Assembly (NCBI GenBank): GCA_022482785.1
Contig: JAKVON010000007.1
Location: 48,755-112,754, forward strand
DNA: 64,000 nucleotides
From: Atopobiaceae bacterium
GTDB taxonomy: Bacteria; Actinomycetota; Coriobacteriia; Coriobacteriales; Atopobiaceae
Direction of reading: 5' to 3'
The notes beneath the pieces were generated by a model that saw only the letters and a list, made by a program, of their open reading frames with translations, was not told where the DNA came from and made no database searches. The translations under genes and the position numbers were made by a program. This document shows positions 54,340 to 62,266 of this stretch, in pieces (positions within the stretch are counted from its first letter, which is position 1; each line of letters opens with the position of its first letter).

Positions 54340-55551
54340 ATGAAGAGTCTCGATCGTAGGGTCTACGCAGCCGTGGGAATCGTCGTTCTCCTGGGCTCGG
54401 GCCTCGTGTATGCGTGGTCGGTGCTTCAGGCGCCCATCGCAGCCGCGTATCCGGACTGGACGAAGGGCCAGCTCTCGCTCACGTTCACCATCACCATGTT
54501 CTGCTTCTGCATAGGCGGGTTCGCGGGCGGCATGCTCCAGAGGCGCTGGAGACCCAGGGTGCTGGTGTGGGCGAGCGCCGCCCTGTTCCTGGCGGGATTC
54601 TCGCTCGCATCCTCCGCAAGCTCCCTCGTGATGCTCTACCTGGGGTTCGGGGTGCTCGCAGGCCTTGGGTCGGGACTGGCCTACAATGCGGCGCTCAGCT
54701 CGGTGCTGCCATGGTTTCCCGACAAGCAGGGGCTCATCTCGGGCGTGCTGCTCATGGGATTCGGCATCTCGAGCTTCGCCGTCGGCAAGGCATACACGGC
54801 CCTCACGCCGTCTGACGGCGGCTTCGCCTGGCGAGGCTCGCTCATGGCCATCGGAGTCGTCCTCGCCGTGGTCATGGCGCTTGCCGGCTTCCTCGTGGAG
54901 AAGCCGGGACGCGGGTGGAGGGCCCCAGGCAAGGCCTCGCGCAGGAGGACGGCCTCATACGAGGAGGTCCCCTCGACCCAGATGGTGCGTCGGCCGTCCT
55001 TCTGGCTGTTCATGGTCTGGACGACGCTGCTCTCGGCCGCAGGCCTCGCCATCGTGTCGCAGGGCTCGCCGCTGGCCCAGGAGGCCATCCCTGGAATCTC
55101 CATGGGAACCGTCGCCACCCTGGCAGGGCTCATCTCCGTCTTCAACGGCGTGGGACGCATCCTCTCCGGAGCCATGTTCGACGGTCTCGGGAGGGCGAAG
55201 ACCATGCTTGCGAGCGGCGCCCTGTTCGTGGTCGCGATGCTCCTCGTCATCCTCTCCCTCACGAGCCACTCCATGCCCCTCCTGGTCCTCGCCTTCGTGG
55301 CCACGGGGCTCGCCTACGGCTGCGTCCCTCCCATAAACTCGGCCTTCGCGAGCCTCTTCTTCGGGCAGAGGAACTACCCGGTGAACGTCTCGATCGTCAA
55401 CCTCAACCTGCTCGTGGCCTCGTTCGGCTCGACGGTCGCCGGCATGGTGGTCGACGCAACGAAGTCCTACGTGACGGTGGCCGTCATCGTCATCGTGGCG
55501 GTCGTCGCGGGAACCGTGGCGGGATGGCTCATCCGCGAGCCGAGGGGCTGA
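54340..55551 (+). CDS. MFS transporter, OFA (oxalate/formate antiporter) family
   Basis: A 403-residue 12-helix carrier. Seen: YAAVGIVVLLGSGLVYAWSVLQAPIAAAYPDW at the N terminus (family-typical), a motif-A-like loop GGFAGGMLQRRWRPR, GLGSGLAYNAALSSVLPWFPDKQGLISG, a central loop with TASYEEVPSTQMVRRPSFWLFM, and FNGVGRILSGAMFDGLGRAKTM. OFA members exchange oxalate/formate or carry other monocarboxylates; the substrate cannot be deduced. GGCAGG precedes the ATG. It lies between the GH2 gene and the STAS/GH3 operon. Confidence 0.85.
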   Translation: MKSLDRRVYAAVGIVVLLGSGLVYAWSVLQAPIAAAYPDWTKGQLSLTFTITMFCFCIGGFAGGMLQRRWRPRVLVWASAALFLAGFSLASSASSLVMLYLGFGVLAGLGSGLAYNAALSSVLPWFPDKQGLISGVLLMGFGISSFAVGKAYTALTPSDGGFAWRGSLMAIGVVLAVVMALAGFLVEKPGRGWRAPGKASRRRTASYEEVPSTQMVRRPSFWLFMVWTTLLSAAGLAIVSQGSPLAQEAIPGISMGTVATLAGLISVFNGVGRILSGAMFDGLGRAKTMLASGALFVVAMLLVILSLTSHSMPLLVLAFVATGLAYGCVPPINSAFASLFFGQRNYPVNVSIVNLNLLVASFGSTVAGMVVDATKSYVTVAVIVIVAVVAGTVAGWLIREPRG

Positions 55552-55719
55552 CCGGCACCCCGTCTGGCGATGGCCTCGGAGGGTACGCCACCGAGAGCTC
55601 CGGCATGGCCGACGTCGCCTCGGTCAGCCGCGGCGACGGCATGCGTTCAGACGGGACGGACGTCTTCCGCATGACCGGGAAGATCGAATAGCAAGGTCAC
55701 CAGGACGGAAGGGACGCAC

Positions 55720-56019
55720 ATGGAGGTCAAGGAAGGTCGCAAGGGGGACAGGCTCGTCCTCGCCGTGAGCGGGCGAATCGACACGAACACGACACCGGAG
55801 CTCGAGTCGTACGTCGAGAGAATGCCCACCGACGTCAAGGACCTGGTGATAGACCTCACCGACGTCCAGTACGTGTCGAGCGCCGGCCTGCGCGTGATCC
55901 TCTTCGCCCAGAAGAGGATGGTCGGGCAGGGCACGCTGACGATATCGCATCCGAACGAATACGTCGCGCATGTCTTCGAAGCCACGGGGATGAGCGACAT
56001 CCTCACGATCGAGGAGTAG
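55720..56019 (+). CDS. STAS-domain protein (anti-sigma factor antagonist-like)
   Basis: A 99-residue single STAS domain like SpoIIAA/RsbV. Seen: LVLAVSGRIDTNTTPELESYV near residues 12-32, DLVIDLTDVQYVSSAGLRVIL near 41-61 with the Ser-Ser pair that carries the regulatory phosphoserine in this family, and ISHPNEYVAHVFEATGMSDIL. No partner kinase or phosphatase is in the window. It starts 15 bases before the first GH3 gene, so it is the first gene of the operon and may report or regulate its activity. AAGGGA precedes the ATG. Confidence 0.88.
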   Translation: MEVKEGRKGDRLVLAVSGRIDTNTTPELESYVERMPTDVKDLVIDLTDVQYVSSAGLRVILFAQKRMVGQGTLTISHPNEYVAHVFEATGMSDILTIEE

Positions 56020-56034
56020 GGGGCGAACGATACC

Positions 56035-57795
56035 ATGACGGAACAAGGGCAACCGGCAGCCCCCTCCCCCGAACAGGTCAAGGCGATGCTGGAGCGGTAT
56101 CTCAAGGCCAAGGTCGCGGGGGGCGCCGCAGCCGCGGTGCAGCTCGCCGAGGACGTCAAGCACCCGCGCGAGGTCAACGAGGAGCTCCTCTTCCGACTCG
56201 TCGACGCGGGAAAGGACAGCGACTTCGGCAAGGGGCACCACTTCGACGAGATCAAGAGCGTCGAGGACTTCAAACGCCTCGTCCCCCTGACCCGCTATGA
56301 CGACTACGCCGGCACCATCTACGAGGCCATGGACAAGGGCGACACAGAGGCCATCTCGTCGATTCCCATCATCCACTTCAACGAGACGTCGGGGACGATG
56401 GGAAACCCCAAGGGAATCCCCTACAGCGAGCTCGCCCTCGAGAACCACAACGCCTTCGGCGACGGCTACCTGTTCGCGATGGCCTACCGGAAGCTCGGGC
56501 CCCAGGTCTTCTCCGGCCGCTGCATCAACCTCACCCAGGTCAGCCTCAGGACCCTCAAGAGCGGCATCACCTACGGCGCCTTCTCTGGCAAGAACATGGC
56601 GCAGTTCAAGGACTACCTCCCCCTCCTGATGACGAGTCCCAAGGAGGCCCTCTTCGCGACGGCGGACACCGACACGCGCTACCTGCACATGCGCTACGCG
56701 CTCGCCGACGGCAAGGCGAGCTACATCAACTTCTCGTTCGTCTCCATACTCCTCGACATGATGAGATACGTCGAGGACAACTGGCAGATGCTCGTGGACG
56801 ACATCGAGCGAGGGACCATAAGCCCGACCGTCCATCTCCCGGCCAGCGTCCGGGCAAGCCTCGAGACATCGCTCGAGCCCGATCCCGAGCGGGCCGCCGA
56901 GCTCAGGCGCGAGTTCAAGCGAGGGTTCAACCGCCCGATCGCCCGACGCATCTGGCCCGACCTCTCCTTCCTCATCGGCATCGCCGGGGCCGGCTTCGCC
57001 CCCTACACCGAACGTCTCCGCCGCTACGTCGGGTTCGACATACCCATCTTCCACTTTGGCTACATTGCCTCGGAAGGCCTGTTCAGCGTGCCCATCGACT
57101 TCGACGACCCGCGCAGCGTCCTGCTCCCCCGTGGAAGCTACTACGAGTTCCTCCCGTTGGACGAGGAGGATTGCACCGAGACGCTGGGGATCGAGGACCT
57201 CGAGGTCGGCAAGAGCTACGAGGTGATCGTCACCAACCTCTCGGGCCTCTTCCGCTATCGCATCCGCGACTCGGTGAGGTGCGTCGGCGCCTACGAGGAC
57301 TGCCCGATGATCGAGTTCCTCAGCCGAATCGACCAGACGGTCTCCATGAAGGGAGAGAAGACCACCGAGGAGGTGCTGCGGAAGGTCTCGGACCGCGTCG
57401 CCGCCCGTGACGGCTTCGACCTCGTCGACTTCAGCGTCTACCCGAACCCCGACCACGTTCCCGCACGCTATGAGTTCCTGTTCGAGCTGTACCATCCCGA
57501 CGTGGAGGCCCTCGACATCGAACGCCTCGAGAGGCTGACGACGGAGGAGCTGAGCGCCGGCAACCCCTCGGCAGGCCGCAAGATCGAGAGCAACGTGCTC
57601 GATCGCGTCAAGGTCTACATCCTCCAGGAGCAGACCAACCAGCTCTGGCGCGACCTGCGCGTGATGAAGGGGACGTCCCCGAACCAGATCAAGCCCGTGC
57701 ACATCATCGACAACCCCATGAAGAAGCGCTTCTTCTTCGAGCTCGTCGACCGCGAGCTCTCAGGCGAGGAGCCGCTCGACGGGACCCGCCCATGA
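56035..57795 (+). CDS. GH3-family acyl-adenylate/amido synthetase 1
   Basis: A 586-residue homologue of plant GH3 enzymes (JAR1, PBS3, auxin conjugases), which activate a carboxylic acid with ATP and join it to an amino acid. Seen: P-loop-like FNETSGTMGNPKGIP (118-127 core), the YxxSE motif YIASEG at 343-348, LFRYRIRD at 406-412 (YRxRxGD-like), then a small C-terminal domain with MKGEKTTEEVL. All three ANL-superfamily signature regions of GH3 are present, so it is likely active. Its end overlaps the ABC gene by 4 bases. The acid and amine substrates are unknown. Confidence 0.87.
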   Translation: MTEQGQPAAPSPEQVKAMLERYLKAKVAGGAAAAVQLAEDVKHPREVNEELLFRLVDAGKDSDFGKGHHFDEIKSVEDFKRLVPLTRYDDYAGTIYEAMDKGDTEAISSIPIIHFNETSGTMGNPKGIPYSELALENHNAFGDGYLFAMAYRKLGPQVFSGRCINLTQVSLRTLKSGITYGAFSGKNMAQFKDYLPLLMTSPKEALFATADTDTRYLHMRYALADGKASYINFSFVSILLDMMRYVEDNWQMLVDDIERGTISPTVHLPASVRASLETSLEPDPERAAELRREFKRGFNRPIARRIWPDLSFLIGIAGAGFAPYTERLRRYVGFDIPIFHFGYIASEGLFSVPIDFDDPRSVLLPRGSYYEFLPLDEEDCTETLGIEDLEVGKSYEVIVTNLSGLFRYRIRDSVRCVGAYEDCPMIEFLSRIDQTVSMKGEKTTEEVLRKVSDRVAARDGFDLVDFSVYPNPDHVPARYEFLFELYHPDVEALDIERLERLTTEELSAGNPSAGRKIESNVLDRVKVYILQEQTNQLWRDLRVMKGTSPNQIKPVHIIDNPMKKRFFFELVDRELSGEEPLDGTRP

Positions 57796-59528
57796 TCTCG
57801 CTTCTGAGGAGGTACCTGAGGAAGTACCTTTGGGAGACGGTCGCGAACGTCGTCTTCGTGATCGCGCAGGTCCTCCTTCAGCTGCAGGTCGTCAGCATGA
57901 CCAAGGTCATTCTCAACAAGGGCGTGAAGGTCGGCGACGTCCCCGTCATCGTCAACACGTCAGTCGTCATGCTGCTCATGACCCTTGCCATGGGGGTCTC
58001 GGTGGTGATCGCCTCCTACATGAGCTCCCGCGTCACGGCCTGCGTGACGTTCGACCTCCAGGAGGACATCTTCAAGAAGATCGTCTCGCTCTCGCAGTAC
58101 GACTACAGCAGATTCGGCGGCTCGACGCTCATGACCCGTGCGACGAGCGACGTCTCGAACATCCAACTGTTCCTTCTGAACTTCCTGCGCAGCTGCCTGC
58201 TCGTCCCCTTCGTGATCGTCGGGCTCATAATCGCGACCGCCATGATCAGCCTCGGTCTCTGCGCGATACTCGTCGTCGCGTTCGCCCTCACGATCGCCTT
58301 CATGGTCCTCAAGAGCAAGCAGTCGATCCCGCCCTTCAACGAATACCGCTCGTCGCTCGACCGCCTCAACGTCCTCATGAGGGAGAAGATCGAGGGCGCG
58401 CGCTCCATTCGCGCGTTCGGCAGGAGGCAGTACGAGACGGAGAAGTTCGACGCGGTGAACCGCGAGTCCGTGGACGTCTCGCTCGAGGCCGACTACAGGA
58501 TCTACTTCCTCACGCCCGTCGCGCTCATCATCATGAACGTCGCCGTCGTCGTCATCTACTACCTCGGATCGATCGAGCTCCAGAGCCAGATCGTCTCCAT
58601 CTCCGACCTGATCCTGTTCTTCCAGTACGTCACCTACTTCATCTCCTCCCTCGCGCTCATACCCTTCCTCGTGAACACGCTGCCGAAGGTCGTCGTCTCG
58701 GTCGCGCGGATCAGGGAGGTGCTCGACTTCGAGGAGACCATCGTCAACGACCCCAAGACCGCTCCCGCGCGATGCGACGGCGAGATCACGTTCAAGAACG
58801 TCATCTTCGGATATGACGGGGCGAAGGACGTCATCGCCGACATCTCCTTCCACGCCAAGCCAGGAACGACGACCGCATTCATAGGCGCGACCGGCTCGGG
58901 CAAGAGCACGATCATGTACCTCCTCGACCGCATGTACGACCCCACCTTCGGCGAGATATTCGTCGATGGGGTCGACGTGCGAGACATGGACCTCGAGGCC
59001 CTGAGGTCGCGCATCTCGTTCGCCTCGCAGAAGACCCTCGTGCTGCAGGACACCGTGTACAACAACATCGCCATGGGCGACGAGACGATCACCCGAGACG
59101 ACGCCAAGGCCTGCTGTGACGTGACGATGTTCAGCGAGGTGCTCGACCACCTCGACAACGGCCTCGACTCCGAGATGGCCCAAGGTGGCATGAACGTCTC
59201 GGGAGGTCAGAAGCAGCGTCTCTCGCTCGCCCGCGCCATCGCCCGCGACGCCGAGATATACGTCTTCGACGACACGTTCTCGGCCCTCGACCTCAAGACC
59301 GAGGCCATGGTGCGCAAGAGCATCAAGGAGAGGCTGGCCGGCAGGACGGTGATCATGGTCGCCCAGAAGATCAGCACCATCAGGGACGCCGACAACATCA
59401 TCGTCCTCGAGAAGGGCCGCATCGCCGCACAGGGAACCCACGGGGAGCTCCTCGCAACCTGTCCTGTCTACCAGGAAATCTACGAGAGCCAGGACTACGG
59501 CCAGGAAGGGGGCGAGGCGAATGGCTGA
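57792..59528 (+). CDS. Heterodimeric ABC exporter half with degenerate Walker B
   Basis: A 578-residue permease-ATPase. Residues 1-310 carry six transmembrane helices (LWETVANVVFVIAQVLLQLQ, VVMLLMTLAMGVSVVIASYM, SCLLVPFVIVGLIIATAMI, PVALIIMNVAVVVIYYLG). The ATPase has GATGSGKST (365-373), Q-loop FASQKTLVLQDTV, signature NVSGGQKQRLS and Walker B YVFDDTFSALD, where the catalytic Glu is Asp. Paired with the next gene it forms one working and one degenerate ATP site. It overlaps both neighbours (4 and 8 bases), so it is fully coupled within the GH3 operon and probably exports the product. Confidence 0.92.
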   Translation: MISLLRRYLRKYLWETVANVVFVIAQVLLQLQVVSMTKVILNKGVKVGDVPVIVNTSVVMLLMTLAMGVSVVIASYMSSRVTACVTFDLQEDIFKKIVSLSQYDYSRFGGSTLMTRATSDVSNIQLFLLNFLRSCLLVPFVIVGLIIATAMISLGLCAILVVAFALTIAFMVLKSKQSIPPFNEYRSSLDRLNVLMREKIEGARSIRAFGRRQYETEKFDAVNRESVDVSLEADYRIYFLTPVALIIMNVAVVVIYYLGSIELQSQIVSISDLILFFQYVTYFISSLALIPFLVNTLPKVVVSVARIREVLDFEETIVNDPKTAPARCDGEITFKNVIFGYDGAKDVIADISFHAKPGTTTAFIGATGSGKSTIMYLLDRMYDPTFGEIFVDGVDVRDMDLEALRSRISFASQKTLVLQDTVYNNIAMGDETITRDDAKACCDVTMFSEVLDHLDNGLDSEMAQGGMNVSGGQKQRLSLARAIARDAEIYVFDDTFSALDLKTEAMVRKSIKERLAGRTVIMVAQKISTIRDADNIIVLEKGRIAAQGTHGELLATCPVYQEIYESQDYGQEGGEANG

Positions 59529-61311
59529 GAAGGGGCAGGGCTCTCCCGCACGCCGGCGCAAGCCGACCAGGAGCTATTCGGCCAACCTCAGGTCCCTCCT
59601 CTCCTATGTCGATGGGACATGGCATGTCTGGGTCGCCATCACGGTGCTGGCCATCGGCAACCTCCTGCTCTCCTTCGCCCCCAGGCTCGCCGGACAGGTG
59701 ACCGACTACCTCTCCGAGTACGCCCAGAACCGCACTGCGGGGCTGGACCCGCAGAGGCTCGTCGGCATGCTCGTGCTGCTCGCCGGGCTCTATGTCGCGG
59801 GCAATCTGCTTACCATCGTGACCAGCAAGATGATGATGAAGGTGTCGCGCACCGTCACCTACAGGCTTCGTCGCGACCTCCAGGACAAGCTCGAGAGGCT
59901 GAGCATCGGCTACCTCGACACCCACTCGGCGGGCAACATCATGTCGAGGGTCACGAACGACATCACCACGGTCGAGAACCTCGTGGAGAACAGCATCGTC
60001 AACTTCCTCGTCCAGATGACGATCATCGTGCTCGTGTTCGTCATGATGGTCGTGATCGAGCCGCGCCTCGCCCTGGTGTACGTGGCGATCGTCCCCCTCG
60101 CGTTCCTCATCATGAAGCTCATCACAGGGCGCACGAGGACGGAGTTCAAACGCCAGCAGAACAGCATCGGGCTGCTCAACGGCTATGTGGGAGACATCGT
60201 CGAGAACCACATGCTCGTAAAGGCCTATGGCATGGAGGATGCCAGCAAGGAGCACTTCAAGGAGCTCAACAAGGTCTCGTTCGACGCCTACATGAAGTCG
60301 CGGTTCTTCTCGGGCTTCATCATCCCGATCAACACCATGCTGAACAACCTCGGCTTCATACTCGTCGCCCTGTTCGGCGGCATCATGATCGTGCAGGGCG
60401 TCCTCACGGTCGGCGAGTTTCTGGCGTTCCTCCTCTACGGGCAGATGCTCAACGGCCCCATGACGTCGATCTCGAATTCCATGAACAACATCCAGTCTGG
60501 CTTCTCGGCCTTCGAGCGCGTGACCGACCTGCTCGACGAACCCGACGTCGTCGACGGCGACGACGTCATTGCCCTCGACGTCGCGAAGGTCGAGGGCCGC
60601 ATCGACTTCTCGCATGTGAGGTTCGGCTACGTCCCCGGGAAGACGCTCTTCCACGACGTCTCCTTCTCGGCGGAGCCCAGCTCGCTCATAGCCATCGTCG
60701 GCCCCTCCGGCGCCGGCAAGACCACCCTCATCAACCTGCTGATGCGCTTCTACGACATCGACGGCGGGACCATCTCCCTCGACGGGACCGACATCACGTC
60801 CTATGGCAGGGCGGAGCTTCGCCGGGCGTTCGGCATGGTCCTCCAGGACTCCTGGGTCTTCGAGGGCACCATCGCCGAGAACATCGGGTACGGCGCGGAC
60901 GACCCCACCAAGGACGACATCCGGAAGGCCGCCGAGATGGTGGGATGCGACTCGTTCATCAACACCCTGCCGCAGGGCTATGACACGCGCGTCAGCGAGG
61001 AGTGCATGCCCCTCTCCGTAGGCGAGAAGCAGCTCCTCGTGCTCGCACGCACGGTCATCTCGGATCCGAAGATCATGATCCTCGACGAGGCGACGTCGCA
61101 GATGGACACCAGGACCGAGGCGCTCGTCACCAAGGCGATGGAAAGGATGATGAGGGGACGGACGACCTTCGTCATCGCCCACCGCCTCTTCACCATCAAG
61201 AACGCCGACAAGATCGTCTTCATGAAGGACGGGGACGTTCGAGAGGTCGGCAGCCACGAGGAGCTCATGGCAAAGAACGGCCTGTATGCGGAGATGTATC
61301 GGAGCCTATAG
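59521..61311 (+). CDS. Heterodimeric ABC exporter half with catalytic Walker B
   Basis: A 596-residue permease-ATPase with a basic N terminus (ARRRKPTRSYSANLRSLL) and six transmembrane helices up to residue about 330 (WVAITVLAIGNLLLSFAPRLAG, NFLVQMTIIVLVFVMMVVI, FGGIMIVQGVLTVGEFLAFLL). The ATPase has VGPSGAGKTTLIN (about 395-403), Q-loop LQDSWVFEGTIAENIG, a non-standard signature PLSVGEKQLLVLAR and Walker B IMILDEATSQMD with catalytic Glu. It complements the preceding half: its Walker B pairs with that gene's normal SGGQ signature. Part of the GH3 operon. Confidence 0.92.
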   Translation: MAEKGQGSPARRRKPTRSYSANLRSLLSYVDGTWHVWVAITVLAIGNLLLSFAPRLAGQVTDYLSEYAQNRTAGLDPQRLVGMLVLLAGLYVAGNLLTIVTSKMMMKVSRTVTYRLRRDLQDKLERLSIGYLDTHSAGNIMSRVTNDITTVENLVENSIVNFLVQMTIIVLVFVMMVVIEPRLALVYVAIVPLAFLIMKLITGRTRTEFKRQQNSIGLLNGYVGDIVENHMLVKAYGMEDASKEHFKELNKVSFDAYMKSRFFSGFIIPINTMLNNLGFILVALFGGIMIVQGVLTVGEFLAFLLYGQMLNGPMTSISNSMNNIQSGFSAFERVTDLLDEPDVVDGDDVIALDVAKVEGRIDFSHVRFGYVPGKTLFHDVSFSAEPSSLIAIVGPSGAGKTTLINLLMRFYDIDGGTISLDGTDITSYGRAELRRAFGMVLQDSWVFEGTIAENIGYGADDPTKDDIRKAAEMVGCDSFINTLPQGYDTRVSEECMPLSVGEKQLLVLARTVISDPKIMILDEATSQMDTRTEALVTKAMERMMRGRTTFVIAHRLFTIKNADKIVFMKDGDVREVGSHEELMAKNGLYAEMYRSL

Positions 61312-61333
61312 CACCTAGGAGAAAGGCACCATC

Positions 61334-62236
61334 ATGGTCAACGGCTTCTACCTAGTGAGCAGGGACGAGAACAAGGCCAAGGAGGTCGACATCTTTCGCA
61401 GGCTCAACCCAGGTGTCGGCATCGAGCTGGTCTGCTTCGAGGACATCATCCCCATGGCCGCGGACGACGGCATGCTCTACCTCAAGGGCGAGAAGGTCGC
61501 CTGCCCGGACTTCGTCTTCGTGCGCGCCTTCAAGACCCGCGGCAAGGAGAGCCAGTTCGAGGCCGTGATGAACACCCTCGAGAACCTGGGCGCCGTATGC
61601 GTCAACCCCATCGAGGCCCGGCGGATGACGACCGACAAGCTCCTCTGCTTCCAGGTCGTGCGCTCAAAGGTCCCCGAGGCGCTCGTGCCCAAGACGATGC
61701 TCGTCACCGCAGACGTCGACGCGGAAACCGTTGGCAGGATCATCGGATTCCCGCTGGTTCTGAAGGTCATGCACGGCAGCAAGGGCCTCGGCGTCACACT
61801 CGTCAAGGACGAGGAGACGCTCGATGCCATTCTCAACACCGTTCTGGCCGCTCCCTTCGCAGACCAGCTCCTCGCGCAGCAGGCGATCATGTCCTCGCAA
61901 GGCAGAGACGTCAGGGTCACCGTCGCCTTCGGCCAGGTCATCGCCTCCTACGAACGTGTCAACGAGGGCTCGTTCCGTTCGAACATCCACCAGGGCGGGC
62001 ACTACGAGGACTTCGAGCCCTCGCAGGAGCTCGCCGACGTCGCCGTCAGGATATCCGATGCGCTTGGCCTCAAGATGGGCGGAATCGACTTCCTGTTCGG
62101 AGAGGGGCCCGGGGAATTCTGGTTCTGCGAGGCGAACTCCCTCGTCGGGCTCAGCGAAGTGTTAAAGGCCAACAAGAACGGCGACCTGAGCAAGTTCAGC
62201 AACTACTCGGAACTCTGGAAGATGCTCGAGAAGTAG
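61334..62236 (+). CDS. RimK-like ATP-grasp ligase
   Basis: A 300-residue ATP-grasp enzyme related to RimK and F420/lysine-pathway glutamate ligases, which join an amine (often glutamate) to a carboxylate through an acyl-phosphate. Seen: EARRMTTDKLLCFQVV, FPLVLKVMHGSKGLGVTLVKD near residues 137-157 (ATP lid), GRDVRVTVAFGQVIASYERV, GSFRSNIHQGG, MGGIDFLFGEG and WFCEANS (magnesium ligands Glu and Asn). Length fits RimK. It lies 22 bases after the exporter and 30 before the second GH3 gene. It probably adds an amino acid, perhaps glutamate, to the pathway intermediate. Confidence 0.88.
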   Translation: MVNGFYLVSRDENKAKEVDIFRRLNPGVGIELVCFEDIIPMAADDGMLYLKGEKVACPDFVFVRAFKTRGKESQFEAVMNTLENLGAVCVNPIEARRMTTDKLLCFQVVRSKVPEALVPKTMLVTADVDAETVGRIIGFPLVLKVMHGSKGLGVTLVKDEETLDAILNTVLAAPFADQLLAQQAIMSSQGRDVRVTVAFGQVIASYERVNEGSFRSNIHQGGHYEDFEPSQELADVAVRISDALGLKMGGIDFLFGEGPGEFWFCEANSLVGLSEVLKANKNGDLSKFSNYSELWKMLEK

Positions 62237-62266
62237 CGCGCCCGACCACGGAAGAGAGGCATCGGC

